Assembly: GCA_963806685.1 (NCBI GenBank)
Contig: CAWDZB010000003.1
Span: 1 to 64,000 of the forward strand
Source: DDH964 sp963806685
Lineage (GTDB): Bacteria; Desulfobacterota; Desulfuromonadia; Desulfuromonadales; DDH964
Reading direction: 5' to 3'
DNA length: 64,000 nt
Shown here: piece after piece, positions 1 through 6,959 of the stretch
How positions within the stretch are numbered: position 1 is the stretch's first letter
Layout: each line of letters begins with the position of its first letter
Position numbers and translations under genes: made by a program
Notes under the pieces: generated by a model
Told to the model about the DNA's origin: nothing
Databases searched by the model: none
What the model saw: only the letters and a program-made list of their open reading frames with translations

Positions 1-689
1 ACGGCGCCGTCGCCGTCGCCCTGGTCAGCGCGCTGCTGCTCGCCGCGGTGGTGCGCGAACCGCCGCGGCGTACCGCGCACCGGCCGGACCGGCCGCGCCT
101 CAAGCTCTTCGACCGGCGCTACTTCCCCTTCATCGTCGTCGGCTTCGGGACCTTTCTCGCCTTCTCGATGATGAGCCAGACCATCGGCTTCTACTTCCAG
201 GACCGCTTCCACCTCGACGGCCGGGCCACCGCCCAGGTCCTCGGGCTCGGGCTGATGGTCTCGGCCCTCGCCTCCCTCTTCTCCCAGGCGTTCCTGGTGC
301 AGCGGCTCGACCTGCCGCCGCACCGGCTCCTGACCCGCGGCCTGCCGCTGCTGCTCGCCGGCTTCGCCGTGCTGCCGGTCGCCGGCAGCATCCCGCTGCT
401 GATCACCGCCATGGGAATCATCGGCCTCGGCCTGGGCCTGGTCGGCCCCGGCTTCACTGCCGGCGCCTCGCTGGCGGTTGGTTCCGAGGAGCAGGGGGCG
501 GTCGGCGGGCTGATCTCCGCCTGTCCCGCGGCCGGCTTCGTCCTCGGGCCGCTGGCGGGCACCGCCCTTTACCAGCATTCGCCGACCCTGCCCTATATCG
601 GGGCCGGGCTGCTGATGCTGCCGCTCTTCTTCTACGCCGCCCGCATCCGCTTCCGCCCCCACCAGGAGCCGGCGGGGACCGGCGATTAA
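1..689 (+). CDS. MFS transporter, C-terminal part (cut by window edge)
   Basis: The reading frame is open from base 3, so the gene begins before the window and only its C-terminal half, about 228 residues, is visible. The protein is a run of hydrophobic segments separated by short basic loops (for example RRYFPF and ARIRFRPHQEP), with small-residue-rich helices such as GIIGLGLGLVGPGF. This is the pattern of the second six-helix half of a major facilitator superfamily permease in the inner membrane. The substrate cannot be told; drug-efflux relatives are the nearest in style. No downstream gene is close, so it probably ends its transcription unit. Confidence 0.75.
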   Translation, partial: GAVAVALVSALLLAAVVREPPRRTAHRPDRPRLKLFDRRYFPFIVVGFGTFLAFSMMSQTIGFYFQDRFHLDGRATAQVLGLGLMVSALASLFSQAFLVQRLDLPPHRLLTRGLPLLLAGFAVLPVAGSIPLLITAMGIIGLGLGLVGPGFTAGASLAVGSEEQGAVGGLISACPAAGFVLGPLAGTALYQHSPTLPYIGAGLLMLPLFFYAARIRFRPHQEPAGTGD

Positions 690-1002
690 ACCCGGGAAAA
701 GCGGTCTCACGCTACGCCGCGACGGCGCCACGTAAATCAGGACCATTGCCTGGACCGATAGCCGAGCCTTGTGGTGGGGATCTCATCGATGACCCGCATT
801 CGAATTTTTGCCTCCTCGGGAATCAGGTAAAAACCTCCAGCCTTAAGCTTTAAGCTATAAGTTTTAAGCCTCAAGCTTCCAGCCTACAGCTTCCAGCCTA
901 CAGCTTCCAGCCTACAGCTTCCAGCCTACAGCTTCCAGCTTACAGCTTCCAGCCTACAGCTTCCAGCCTACAGCTTACAGCTTACAGCTTACAGCTTACA
1001 GC
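690..1002. repeat. Gap with a degenerate GTTGCG repeat and a 7-bp tandem array (AGCTTAC/AGCTTCC/AGCCTAC)
   Basis: Bases 703-735 are a worn copy of the dispersed GTTGCG repeat in minus orientation. From about 838 to 1016 the sequence runs in strict 7-bp steps: TTAAGCT units give way to TCAAGCT, then to alternating TCCAGCC/TACAGCT, then to pure TACAGCT. The array overlaps the 3' end of the DUF2784 gene on the minus strand. It is one of many heptamer arrays in this window. Confidence 0.85.
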
Positions 1003-1374
1003 TTACAGCTTGTCCCTTTCCCATTTTTGCCACAGCCAGGCGTAGACCGCCAGGTTGAGAGCCAGCACCGCCAGGCCGAGCAGGATCTGCACGCTGCGGG
1101 TCAGCTCTGCCGGGTAGATGGCCGGGACCAGGTAGTGCTCGACAAAGCCGCCGGCGTAACCACGCTGCGCCGCCGCCGCGCGCAGCCGCAGCTCCAACGG
1201 CGTCAGCGGGCAGATTCCGCCGGCCAGTTCGATCCCCGCCCCCCAGGCGAGCGCCGGCAGGTGCAGCCACAAAAACCGGCGCTTCCACGCCGCCAGCAGG
1301 CCGCCGAAAACCACCAGCAGCACGAAGCCGAGATGGACGGCGACGATCAGGTCGGCGAGCAGGCGGTAAACCAT
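1003..1374 (-). CDS. DUF2784 family membrane protein
   Basis: This 123-residue protein has three to four hydrophobic segments (about residues 5-28, 34-54 and 95-118). It carries the family signature: an N-terminal LADLIVAVHLGFVLLVVFGG helix, a WLHLPALAWG stretch, a CPLTPLE motif, and a YLVPAIYP loop before the last helix. Length and motif order match DUF2784 integral membrane proteins, whose function is unknown. The 3' end runs into a heptamer array, so the last residues (KWERDKL) are encoded at the array boundary. No operon partner is visible on the minus strand. Confidence 0.85.
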   Translation of the reverse strand: MVYRLLADLIVAVHLGFVLLVVFGGLLAAWKRRFLWLHLPALAWGAGIELAGGICPLTPLELRLRAAAAQRGYAGGFVEHYLVPAIYPAELTRSVQILLGLAVLALNLAVYAWLWQKWERDKL

Positions 1375-1433
1375 GGCGGCTCCGGGACAGGGGGGCTGTT
1401 TCTACTCTCGCCCGCCCCGGCGGGATGTCAAGG

Positions 1434-1515
1434 AGGTGAAAGGTGAAAGGTGAAAGGTGAAAGGTGAAAGGTGAAAGGTGAAAGGTGAAAGGTGAAAGGT
1501 GAAAGGTGAAAGGTG
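1434..1515. repeat. Perfect 7-bp tandem array AGGTGAA, about 11.7 copies
   Basis: The unit AGGTGAA repeats without a mismatch for 82 bases. It then passes into a GGACTCGGGACCC stretch of the GAGTCCC type, just before the promoter of the RRM gene. In some frames it yields a spurious open frame of repeated TFHLSPF units, which should not be called a gene. Confidence 0.95.
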
Positions 1516-1547
1516 ACCTTGGACTCGGGACCCCCGAGTCGCCGCCA

Positions 1548-1577
1548 TTGACAGCGCTGTTCGCCGCGGCGTATCTT
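1548..1577 (+). promoter_or_regulatory. sigma70-type promoter of the RRM gene
   Basis: TTGACA at 1548-1553 is followed by a 17-18 base spacer and GTATCTT (1571-1577). The same CATTGACAGC...GTATCTT arrangement occurs in front of the 21-codon ORF at 8633. The start codon of the RRM gene lies about 80 bases downstream. Confidence 0.7.
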
Positions 1578-1658
1578 GGCGGCAGTCGCGGGACTGCGCT
1601 GGCCGCGGCCGCTCCGCCCACCCCAGCCGCCCGACACCGGTCGGGCAGAGGATTTCTC

Positions 1659-1991
1659 ATGAGCAAGGAACTCTACGTCGGCAACCTCCCCCCGGAGTAT
1701 GGTGAAGAGGAGCTGCGCCGCCTGTTTCGCGTCGCCGGCACGGTCAGCTATATCCACCTGGTCACCGACCCTCGCAGCGGGGAATCGAAGGGGTGCGGCT
1801 ACGTCAAGATGAGCAGCGAGGCCGAGGCCAAGGCGGCGATCGAATGTCTCGACGGCGCGCGGGTCGAAAACCACAACCTCAAGGTCAGCATCGCCCGGCC
1901 GCAGAAGCCCAAAGGGCCGGGCCAGGCGAACGACCGTCACCCTGGCAAGCCGCGCGGCGGCTCCGGCACCGGTCCGAAAGGGCGGCACTGA
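1659..1991 (+). CDS. RNA-binding protein with a single RRM domain
   Basis: This 110-residue protein is almost entirely one RNA recognition motif. RNP2 is LYVGNL at residues 5-10 and RNP1 is KGCGYVKM at 44-51. A short basic, Gly-rich tail (RPQKPKGPG...PRGGSGTGPKGRH) follows and is likely a second RNA contact. Bacterial stand-alone RRM proteins of this size bind single-stranded RNA and are often cold-inducible. The start was chosen at ATG 1659 because the RRM begins directly there and a purine-rich AGAGG lies just upstream; the longer upstream open frame is low-complexity. The gene is monocistronic, with its own promoter at 1548. Confidence 0.9.
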   Translation: MSKELYVGNLPPEYGEEELRRLFRVAGTVSYIHLVTDPRSGESKGCGYVKMSSEAEAKAAIECLDGARVENHNLKVSIARPQKPKGPGQANDRHPGKPRGGSGTGPKGRH

Positions 1992-2275
1992 GCGGGAGGG
2001 TTTCCTTGATTCACGCGACGCCGCTATGCATTAAAATTCCAACCCTGGATTTTTCGTTGCGTCGTTGCGCCGTTGCGTGAGACGAGCCCTTGAAGTATCG
2101 GAGCTCCAATCGGTGGAACGCCGACCTAAAACAAAACCTTGCCTCACGCGACGCCGCGACGACGCTACGCTTTCATGTACAAGTCCAAGGTCTCCGTCGC
2201 TTCGTTGCACCGTTGCGTGAGACGAGTTTTGAGGTGCTGGTGTGCTTGATCTGTCCGTAAACCAGGAGGGGGAAG
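1992..2275. repeat. Gap with three copies of the GTTGCG dispersed repeat
   Basis: Copies lie at about 2053-2086 (+), 2139-2172 (-) and 2191-2226 (+). The consensus is roughly TTTTCGTTGCGTCGTTGCGGCG followed by TTGCGTGAGAC, built from an 8-bp GTTGCGNC unit. The minus copy forms an inverted pair with each plus copy, giving potential long stems. The last copy ends 50 bases before the GxxExxY gene. Confidence 0.8.
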
Positions 2276-2689
2276 ATGGTGGACGAAAATCATATTGCCA
2301 ACCGGGTCATGGACTCGGCATTCCGGATTCATCGGGAAATTGGCCCGGGGTTGCTGGAGTCGGTTTACGAGGTCATTCTCGAGCATATGCTGGCAGGTAT
2401 GGGACTGAAGGCGGAACGCCAGGTTCCAGTGCCGGTCCGCTTCCAGGGGATCACTTTCGATGAAGGCTTCCGCGCCGACCTGATTGTGGGGAAGAAGGTC
2501 ATCGTCGAGCTTAAATCGATTGAACGGCTGCAGCCGGTTCACTCCAAGCAACTATTGACCTATCTCCGCCTGACCGATTGCCGGCTCGGCCTGTTGATCA
2601 ATTTCGGAGAAAACCTGCTTAAGGACGGGTTCAAGCGGGTGGTGAACGGTCTGGAGGAAATTTCACGCGACTTCGGTAAAAACGAATAA
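2276..2689 (+). CDS. GxxExxY family protein (PD-(D/E)xK-like fold)
   Basis: The 137-residue protein carries the defining motif G25-LL-E28-SV-Y31 and a downstream D68 ... E78-L-K80 triad, followed by Q92. These suggest a restriction-endonuclease-like (PD-(D/E)xK) core. The family's function is not established. ATG 2276 is preceded by a strong AGGAGGGGGAAG ribosome site. The gene stands alone and is bracketed by copies of the dispersed GTTGCG repeat (ending at 2226 upstream, 2693-2727 downstream, same orientation). That arrangement hints that repeat and gene may have travelled together. Confidence 0.85.
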   Translation: MVDENHIANRVMDSAFRIHREIGPGLLESVYEVILEHMLAGMGLKAERQVPVPVRFQGITFDEGFRADLIVGKKVIVELKSIERLQPVHSKQLLTYLRLTDCRLGLLINFGENLLKDGFKRVVNGLEEISRDFGKNE

Positions 2690-2889
2690 AGGTTTTCGTT
2701 GCGTCGTTGCGCCGTTGCGTGAGGCCGTTTTTGGGGGTGCAGGTAGGACTTCGGTTTGGAGGTAGCCAGGGATAGCTCATGGCCTCACCCAACGCCGGGA
2801 CGATGTGACACCTTTGCCCCACGCCAAAGGAATCGTTTCCCGCGTGGAGCCGTGGCGTGAGGCATAAATTGCTCGTCACCGATACAACG
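2690..2889. repeat. Repeat-bearing gap downstream of the GxxExxY gene
   Basis: A clear GTTGCG repeat copy lies at 2693-2727 (+). Two degenerate relatives follow, at about 2779-2806 (CCTCACCCAACGCCGGGACG) and 2818-2865 (ending GCGTGAGGCA). No coding signal was seen. Confidence 0.65.
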
Positions 2890-2919
2890 TTGACAGTCCC
2901 GCCCCCCGAAGGGTATTTT
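2890..2919 (+). promoter_or_regulatory. sigma70-type promoter of microprotein cassette 1
   Basis: TTGACA at 2890-2895 is followed after 18 bases by TATTTT (2914-2919), or after 17 by GTATTT. The arrangement and the bases downstream (TTTTAAGRACG) match the promoter of cassette 2 at 8593. Confidence 0.65.
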
Positions 2920-2930
2920 AAGAACGTTTT

Positions 2931-2996
2931 ATGTCCTGTTGTTGCGGGGGTGTGATGAGCTTGGAATCGTTCATAAACGAGGAGCTTCGGAATTAG
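2931..2996 (+). CDS. 21-residue Cys/Gly-rich microprotein, cassette copy 1
   Basis: The short ORF begins MSCCCGGVM and ends after 21 residues, directly before a strong terminator. A second locus (8633-8698) has the same promoter, the same spacing to the start, the same first codons (MSC..GG.M), exactly 21 codons, and the same terminator. Between the copies the 3' two thirds of the ORF have diverged in sequence but not in length, and the stop is TAG here and TAA there. This pattern favours translation over a purely structural RNA. The upstream AAGAACG is a weaker ribosome site than AAGGACG in copy 2. Function is unknown; a peptide precursor, a leader peptide or an sRNA with an incidental ORF all remain possible. 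Confidence 0.5.
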   Translation: MSCCCGGVMSLESFINEELRN

Positions 2997-3037
2997 AGGC
3001 CGCGACCGCCGGGATGCCTGGTGGTGCGGCTTTTTTG
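2997..3037 (+). terminator. Rho-independent terminator of cassette 1
   Basis: GGCCGCGACCGCC pairs with GGTGGTGCGGC across a short loop and is followed by TTTTTTG (3031-3037). It begins one base after the stop codon of the 21-codon ORF and is conserved in cassette 2. Confidence 0.85.
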
Positions 3038-3079
3038 TTTTCCCGGGGTGGCCTGGCGGTTTGGGGAAAGGAGCTGGAG

Positions 3080-4798
3080 ATGGGGATGGATATGCCGATG
3101 GATAGCCTGGTATTGCTGCTGGCGGTAGCCGGCGTGGTGGTGGTCGCGGTGCTGGTGGTGGTTGCCAGCCGCAAGAAACAGGGCCCGGCGCCCAAGCTCG
3201 GGGATATTCTCTGCGAGCCCCGCAGCACCCTGTTCTCCCCGGCCGAGCGCTCCTTCCTCGGGGTACTGGAGCAGGCGGTGGCGGGGGAGTACAAGGTGTT
3301 CGGCAAGGTGCGGCTGGGGGACCTGGTCCAGCCCGCCGGGTCGGTAGCCGAGGGCCGGAAGACCGGGCTCCGCGACCAGCTCCGGGAGGAGCACGTCGAT
3401 TTCGTGCTGTGCACCCCCGACAGCCTCGGCGTCGTCGCCGCGGTGCTGCTTGACGATGCCTCCCAGGGACGGGCCGGCCGGAACGGTTTCGTCGGCCAGG
3501 CCCTCACCTCCGCCGGGGTGCCGGTGCTGCGCTTCCCGGCGCGCCAGGAGTATGCGCTGGCCGCGGTCAAGAAGTCGCTGGCCGAGCACCTGGGACCAAA
3601 GGGCGCCGAGGCCGCCGGGGATGTTCCCGCCGAGCCGGCGGAAATCACGAATATCCCCATCGAACCCGCACCCCGGCTGGAGCCCCAAGCCGCCGCGCCG
3701 GAAGCGGCCGCCGCTACTGCCGAGGAGATAGCCCCGCCTGCCGGGGCGGAAGCCGTGCTGGAGGAGGCCATGCCCGAGACGGCTCCCTGGAAAAAGGTCT
3801 GGGTTGGCGATGGACCGGAGCCGGAACCGGCCGCCGATGAATTCCCTGCCGAACCGGAGGAGATGGAGGATTTCCTGGTCGAGCCGGAACCGATGGTGGA
3901 GGAGACCCCGTTCGTGCCGGAACCGGCCGAAGCGGCCCAGGGCGAGTCCGAGTGGCAGTCGGAACCTCTCGCGACGGATTCGAAGCTGCCGTCCTGGATG
4001 GACGAGCCGCTCGAGGAGATCGCGCCGGCGGCCGAGGAGGGCATGCTGGCGGAGGAAGTTCCCGCCGCCCCGGAATCGGCCGAAGGGGTCCAGGACGAGC
4101 CCCAAGGGCAGCCGGAACCCTTCGAGACCGCCTCGAAGTTGCCGTCCTGGATGGACGAGCCGCTCGAGGAGATCGCGCCGGCGGCCGAGGAGGGGACGGC
4201 GGCGGCCGACTATCTCGCCGCACCGGAACAGATGGAAGAAGTTCGGACCGAGCCCGACCTGGAACCGCTCGAAACGACACCGGAGGAACCCGCCTGGGGG
4301 GCCGAGCCGCTCGAAGAGTTCGCGCCGGCGGCCGAAGAGGGGACGGCGGCGGCGGACTATCTCGCCGCGCCGGAGCAGATGGAGGAGGTTCGGGCCGAAG
4401 CCGAGCCGCAGCTGGAACCGCTCGAAGAAATTCCGGAGGAACCCGCCTGGGGGACCGGGCCGGTCGAGGAATACGCGCCTATGGCCGAGGAGGAGGCGGT
4501 TGCCGAGGAGTATCCCGCCGCACCGGAGCCGGCCGAAGAGCTCCAGCCCGAACCCGAACCGCAGGCGGCGGCTCTCGAGGCGGCTTCGGCCGAGCCGGTC
4601 GAGGAGCCTGCCCCGGCTGCTGAGGAGGCAGCGGAGGAAGCGGAGGAAGCGGAGGAAGAGCTTCCCCCGTCGCCCGCCTGCCCGGCCTGCAGCCGGCCGA
4701 TGGTCAAGCGCCAGGCCAAGAAGGGGAACTTCAAGGGGCAGTGGTTCTGGACCTGCACGGGGTTCCCGGAGTGCCGGAAGATCATGGCGGCGGATTAA
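3080..4798 (+). CDS. Membrane-anchored DUF2726 protein with acidic repeats and topoisomerase-type zinc finger
   Basis: The 572-residue protein has four parts. A hydrophobic anchor lies at residues 8-29. A DUF2726-type region follows (about 40-175; core LCTPDSLGVVAAVLLDDASQ), a domain related to nuclease folds. Next comes a long Glu/Pro/Ala-rich stretch (about 185-525) with degenerate repeats of roughly 40 residues that reuse LPSWMDEPLEEIAPAAEEG and EEPAWG.EPLEE. The C-terminal four-Cys zinc finger (CPACSRPMVKR...CTGFPECRKI) resembles the topoisomerase I tail. ATG 3080 was chosen for its AAAGGAGCTGGAG ribosome site; the frame is open further upstream but runs through cassette 1. A membrane-tethered nucleic-acid-binding role is inferred. 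Confidence 0.8.
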   Translation: MGMDMPMDSLVLLLAVAGVVVVAVLVVVASRKKQGPAPKLGDILCEPRSTLFSPAERSFLGVLEQAVAGEYKVFGKVRLGDLVQPAGSVAEGRKTGLRDQLREEHVDFVLCTPDSLGVVAAVLLDDASQGRAGRNGFVGQALTSAGVPVLRFPARQEYALAAVKKSLAEHLGPKGAEAAGDVPAEPAEITNIPIEPAPRLEPQAAAPEAAAATAEEIAPPAGAEAVLEEAMPETAPWKKVWVGDGPEPEPAADEFPAEPEEMEDFLVEPEPMVEETPFVPEPAEAAQGESEWQSEPLATDSKLPSWMDEPLEEIAPAAEEGMLAEEVPAAPESAEGVQDEPQGQPEPFETASKLPSWMDEPLEEIAPAAEEGTAAADYLAAPEQMEEVRTEPDLEPLETTPEEPAWGAEPLEEFAPAAEEGTAAADYLAAPEQMEEVRAEAEPQLEPLEEIPEEPAWGTGPVEEYAPMAEEEAVAEEYPAAPEPAEELQPEPEPQAAALEAASAEPVEEPAPAAEEAAEEAEEAEEELPPSPACPACSRPMVKRQAKKGNFKGQWFWTCTGFPECRKIMAAD

Positions 4799-4904
4799 AC
4801 GCGGTCCCGGGTCCATGGGTAAAGGTCCCGAGTCCCGGGTCCAGGGTCCAACGACTCGGGACTCGCGACCAGGGACTCGGGACTTTTTATTACCTGATTG
4901 GGTT
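4799..4904. repeat. 7-bp array of the GAGTCCC/GGACTCG type
   Basis: About 80 bases (4802-4884) run in near-perfect 7-bp steps: GGTCCCG, AGTCCCG, GGTCCAG, GGTCCAA, then GGACTCG units. The array switches from one strand sense of the unit to the other around 4850. Confidence 0.8.
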
Positions 4905-5545
4905 CCATTCTCAGCTCGTTCCAGGGTCCTCCCTTATGAAAGGGGGATGGCCCTGTCCTCGCGGTAAGATTTTCCCTGCCTGGGCAATCGGCCCAAACCG
5001 GCGGGACGCGCCCCGCCAGGCGCCTTACTTTTTGTCCAGGCGGCGACCAAAAGTAAGCAAAAAGCGCCTTCCCCTGCGGGGGGCATGCGCTCGCGCAGTT
5101 CCGGTGCCCAGACTCTCCCTTGTCGACAACCAACCCCGCCGGGGCTCCGTGATCACAATCGCGTCTCCGATCGCGGGTCGTTGGCCGCATGCTCTTTTGC
5201 AACTCTGCTCTGCGCGGTCAGAGGCTCTGGTTGTGGAGAAGCATTTAAAACCAAGCAGCGCCGGAGTTCGCTCCGCAAAGCAGCATGCCGGAACGATCAC
5301 CACCCTGCGCAGATGGAGCAAACGCAGACGCGCCGGCCCTATCTCACCAAGGGGAGTTCCGATACTCCGCTCGCTGCGTCCCCACGCCGGCGGCAGCCCG
5401 GGCTCTTTTGGTTACTTTTCTGAGCCGAATCAGATAAGTAACGCGTCCGGCGGGACGAGACCCGCCGACTTAGAATCCCCTTTAGCACCCCTTTCTCAAG
5501 GGGGAAACCTCTTTGGCTGAGAATCCTGCCTAAGCAGATTTTATT
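4905..5545 (+). mobile_element. MITE-like repeat element, copy 1 (about 640 bp, non-coding)
   Basis: This segment matches 6960-7605 in inverted orientation from end to end. Its left end (CTGATTGGGTTCCATTCTCAGC) and the reverse complement of its right end (CTGCTTAGGCAGGATTCTCAGC) form imperfect terminal inverted repeats. Inside, both arms carry a GGCGGGACG...CCCGCC stem followed by TTACTTTT...AAAAGTAA, so the element can fold into two similar hairpin domains. Open frames inside it are inconsistent between copies. No transposase is present. A MITE or structured intergenic repeat is inferred. Confidence 0.7.
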
Positions 5546-5551
5546 ATGAGA

Positions 5552-5590
5552 CTCAGGCCCCGGGACTCGCGACCAGAGACCCGGGACTTC
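5552..5590. repeat. Short 7-bp array (GGACTCG type)
   Basis: About five heptamer steps (GGCCCCG, GGACTCG, CGACCAG, AGACCCG, GGACTTC) sit directly in front of the ribosome site of the small membrane protein at 5605. Confidence 0.65.
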
Positions 5591-5604
5591 ATCGTGGAGA
5601 CTCC

Positions 5605-5832
5605 ATGACAAAGAAACCGCAAAAGCCATCCCGGCGCCCGCCGGCCAAGGCGCAGCAGAGCGTCTTCCAGGAAGCCTGGAGCAACATGACCGCGGACTTC
5701 GACCGGATCCTGCCGGAGTCGCTGCGGCGGCGGGAGGGGAAAAAGAAGTTCGTGTTGTGGCTGTTCGTGGTGGAGGTGCTGGTGCTGGGGGTGATTGGGA
5801 AGTTGGTTTATGAATGGCTGGCGCGGGGGTAA
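5605..5832 (+). CDS. Small single-pass membrane protein, unknown function
   Basis: The 75-residue protein has a basic, Pro/Lys-rich cytoplasmic N-terminus (KKPQKPSRRPPAK). A short amphipathic section (VFQEAWSNMTADFDRILPESL) follows, then one C-terminal transmembrane helix at about residues 48-69 (FVLWLFVVEVLVLGVIGKLVYEW). A GGAG ribosome site lies 7 bases before ATG 5605. I do not recognise the family. It lies with msrB between the two inverted MITE-like copies. Confidence 0.6.
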   Translation: MTKKPQKPSRRPPAKAQQSVFQEAWSNMTADFDRILPESLRRREGKKKFVLWLFVVEVLVLGVIGKLVYEWLARG

Positions 5833-6013
5833 ACCGTTGCTTCATTTTCAAGCTGGTCAGAAGATGATTGGCCGGCGCGGGACTCGGGACTCAGGATCCC
5901 GGACCCGGGGGTAGTAAGTTATCGACTCGTGATTTTGGACCTCGGACCCGGGACTAAGGATTTTAGACTCAGGACCTTGGACTCGGGACCCGAGACTCTA
6001 GATCCCGAAGCCA
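5833..6013. repeat. Degenerate 7-bp array of GGACTCG/GGACCTT units
   Basis: From 5876 to 6006 the gap consists of heptamers such as GGACTCG, GGACTCA, GGACCCG, GGACCTC, GGACCTT. A central stretch (about 5908-5935) is degraded but returns to the same period. Confidence 0.75.
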
Positions 6014-6128
6014 TTGACGGCCCCCCCCCGGCCTTCGGCATGCGGCGGCCCATCGAGCTGGTCTGAAGGCGCCGGTGACGAGTGTGCCGATGGAATTATT
6101 CCGGAGCGACCTCCGAACGTCCCGCCTG
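6014..6128 (+). ncRNA. Candidate small transcript between TTGACG box and terminator
   Basis: A CCATTGACGG box like those of the two microprotein cassettes lies at 6012-6020, and a strong terminator follows at 6129-6173. Between them GGCGCCGG (6067-6074) can pair with CCGGCGCC (6131-6138), and CGGAGCGACCTCCG forms an inner hairpin. No good -10 box is visible after the C-run. No riboswitch consensus that I know fits. It could be an sRNA or the 5' leader of msrB. Confidence 0.3.
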
Positions 6129-6173
6129 ACCCCGGCGCCCGCCCTTGCGGCAGGTTTGCCGGGGTTTCGTTTT
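6129..6173 (+). terminator. Rho-independent terminator
   Basis: ACCCCGGCGCCCGCC pairs with GGCAGGTTTGCCGGGG around a CTTGC loop and is followed by TTTCGTTTT. It ends the candidate small transcript upstream of msrB. Confidence 0.7.
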
Positions 6174-6317
6174 GCAGACCGTCCCCAAAATTTCCCGATC
6201 TTTACCGAGTCTTTATCCGCTCGTTAACCAGTCGTTACCCGGCTCTGGTATGCTGCAGTCAGTGGCAAACCCCGACCCGGCGCCGGAAGGACCGGATCTG
6301 ACGAAACGGAGGACAAG

Positions 6318-6953
6318 ATGAGGATCCTGATCCCGACGCTCCTCAGCCTGCCGCTGGTGCTGCTCGGACTGCACCTGGTGCAGGGGATGGAGATGGAGAA
6401 AAAGAGCGCGGACACCGGCCTGTCCCGGCCGATGTCCGCGGAGGGCATGATGAAGTCCGACGAGATGAAAAAGACCGGCCCCATGATGAAGGATCAGAAC
6501 ATGGCCCCGAAACACGACTACAAAGTGCCGACCGATGCCGAACTGCGCCAGCGCCTGACTCCGCTGCAGTACCATGTCACCCGCGAAGACGGGACCGAAC
6601 CGGCGTTCAGCAACGCCTACTGGGACAACCATGCCGCGGGGATCTATGTCGACGTGATCTCCGGCGTGCCGCTCTTCAGTTCGATCGACAAGTACCAATC
6701 GGGGACCGGGTGGCCGAGCTTCACCAAACCGCTTGATCCGGACAATATCGTCGAGAAGGAGGATCGCAGCTTCTTCTCGGTCCGCACCGAGGTGCGCGGC
6801 AGGCTCTCCGACGCCCACCTGGGGCACGTGTTCGACGACGGCCCGCCGCCGACCGGGCTGCGCTACTGCATGAATTCGGCGGCGCTGCGCTTCATCCCGG
6901 TCGCCGACCTGGAGCAGCAGGGTTACGGCGAATACGCCGGGCTGTTCAAATAG
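6318..6953 (+). CDS. msrB: Peptide-methionine (R)-S-oxide reductase, exported MsrB
   Basis: MsrB reduces the R epimer of methionine sulfoxide in proteins. The 211-residue protein opens with a signal peptide or anchor (residues 2-22). A Met/Lys-rich linker (about 23-65) follows and may itself be a sacrificial oxidant. The SelR domain occupies about 72-205, with GTGWPSF at 129-135, HLGHVFDDGP at 167-176 and the catalytic Cys184 in LRYCMNSAAL. The zinc-binding CxxC pairs of many MsrBs are absent. An envelope location is inferred. The gene lies between two inverted MITE-like repeats; msrA follows just after the second one, so the two repair activities are likely used together. Confidence 0.92.
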   Translation: MRILIPTLLSLPLVLLGLHLVQGMEMEKKSADTGLSRPMSAEGMMKSDEMKKTGPMMKDQNMAPKHDYKVPTDAELRQRLTPLQYHVTREDGTEPAFSNAYWDNHAAGIYVDVISGVPLFSSIDKYQSGTGWPSFTKPLDPDNIVEKEDRSFFSVRTEVRGRLSDAHLGHVFDDGPPPTGLRYCMNSAALRFIPVADLEQQGYGEYAGLFK

Positions 6954-6959
6954 CGGTCT

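Noticed and set aside
838..1016. Heptamer arrays as CRISPR
   Set aside because: The unit is 7 bp with no spacers and there are no cas genes. The GTTGCG repeats have no regular spacing either.
1428..1988. Minus-strand frame with repeated TFHLSPF units
   Set aside because: It is a translation of the AGGTGAA array joined to the antisense of the RRM gene.
2890..3037. Cassette 1 (and 8593-8739) as a known riboswitch, 6S RNA or c-di-GMP aptamer
   Set aside because: No conserved core of GEMM, TPP, cobalamin, SAM, 6S or SRP RNA could be matched. The fixed 21-codon ORF fits better.
2939..3079. Upstream extension of the DUF2726 gene to 2939
   Set aside because: The extension runs through the microprotein cassette and its terminator, and it lacks a ribosome site. 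ATG 3080 has a good one.
4905..5545. Open frames of 90-260 residues inside the MITE-like elements
   Set aside because: They are not kept between the copies, lack ribosome sites, and read through palindromes.
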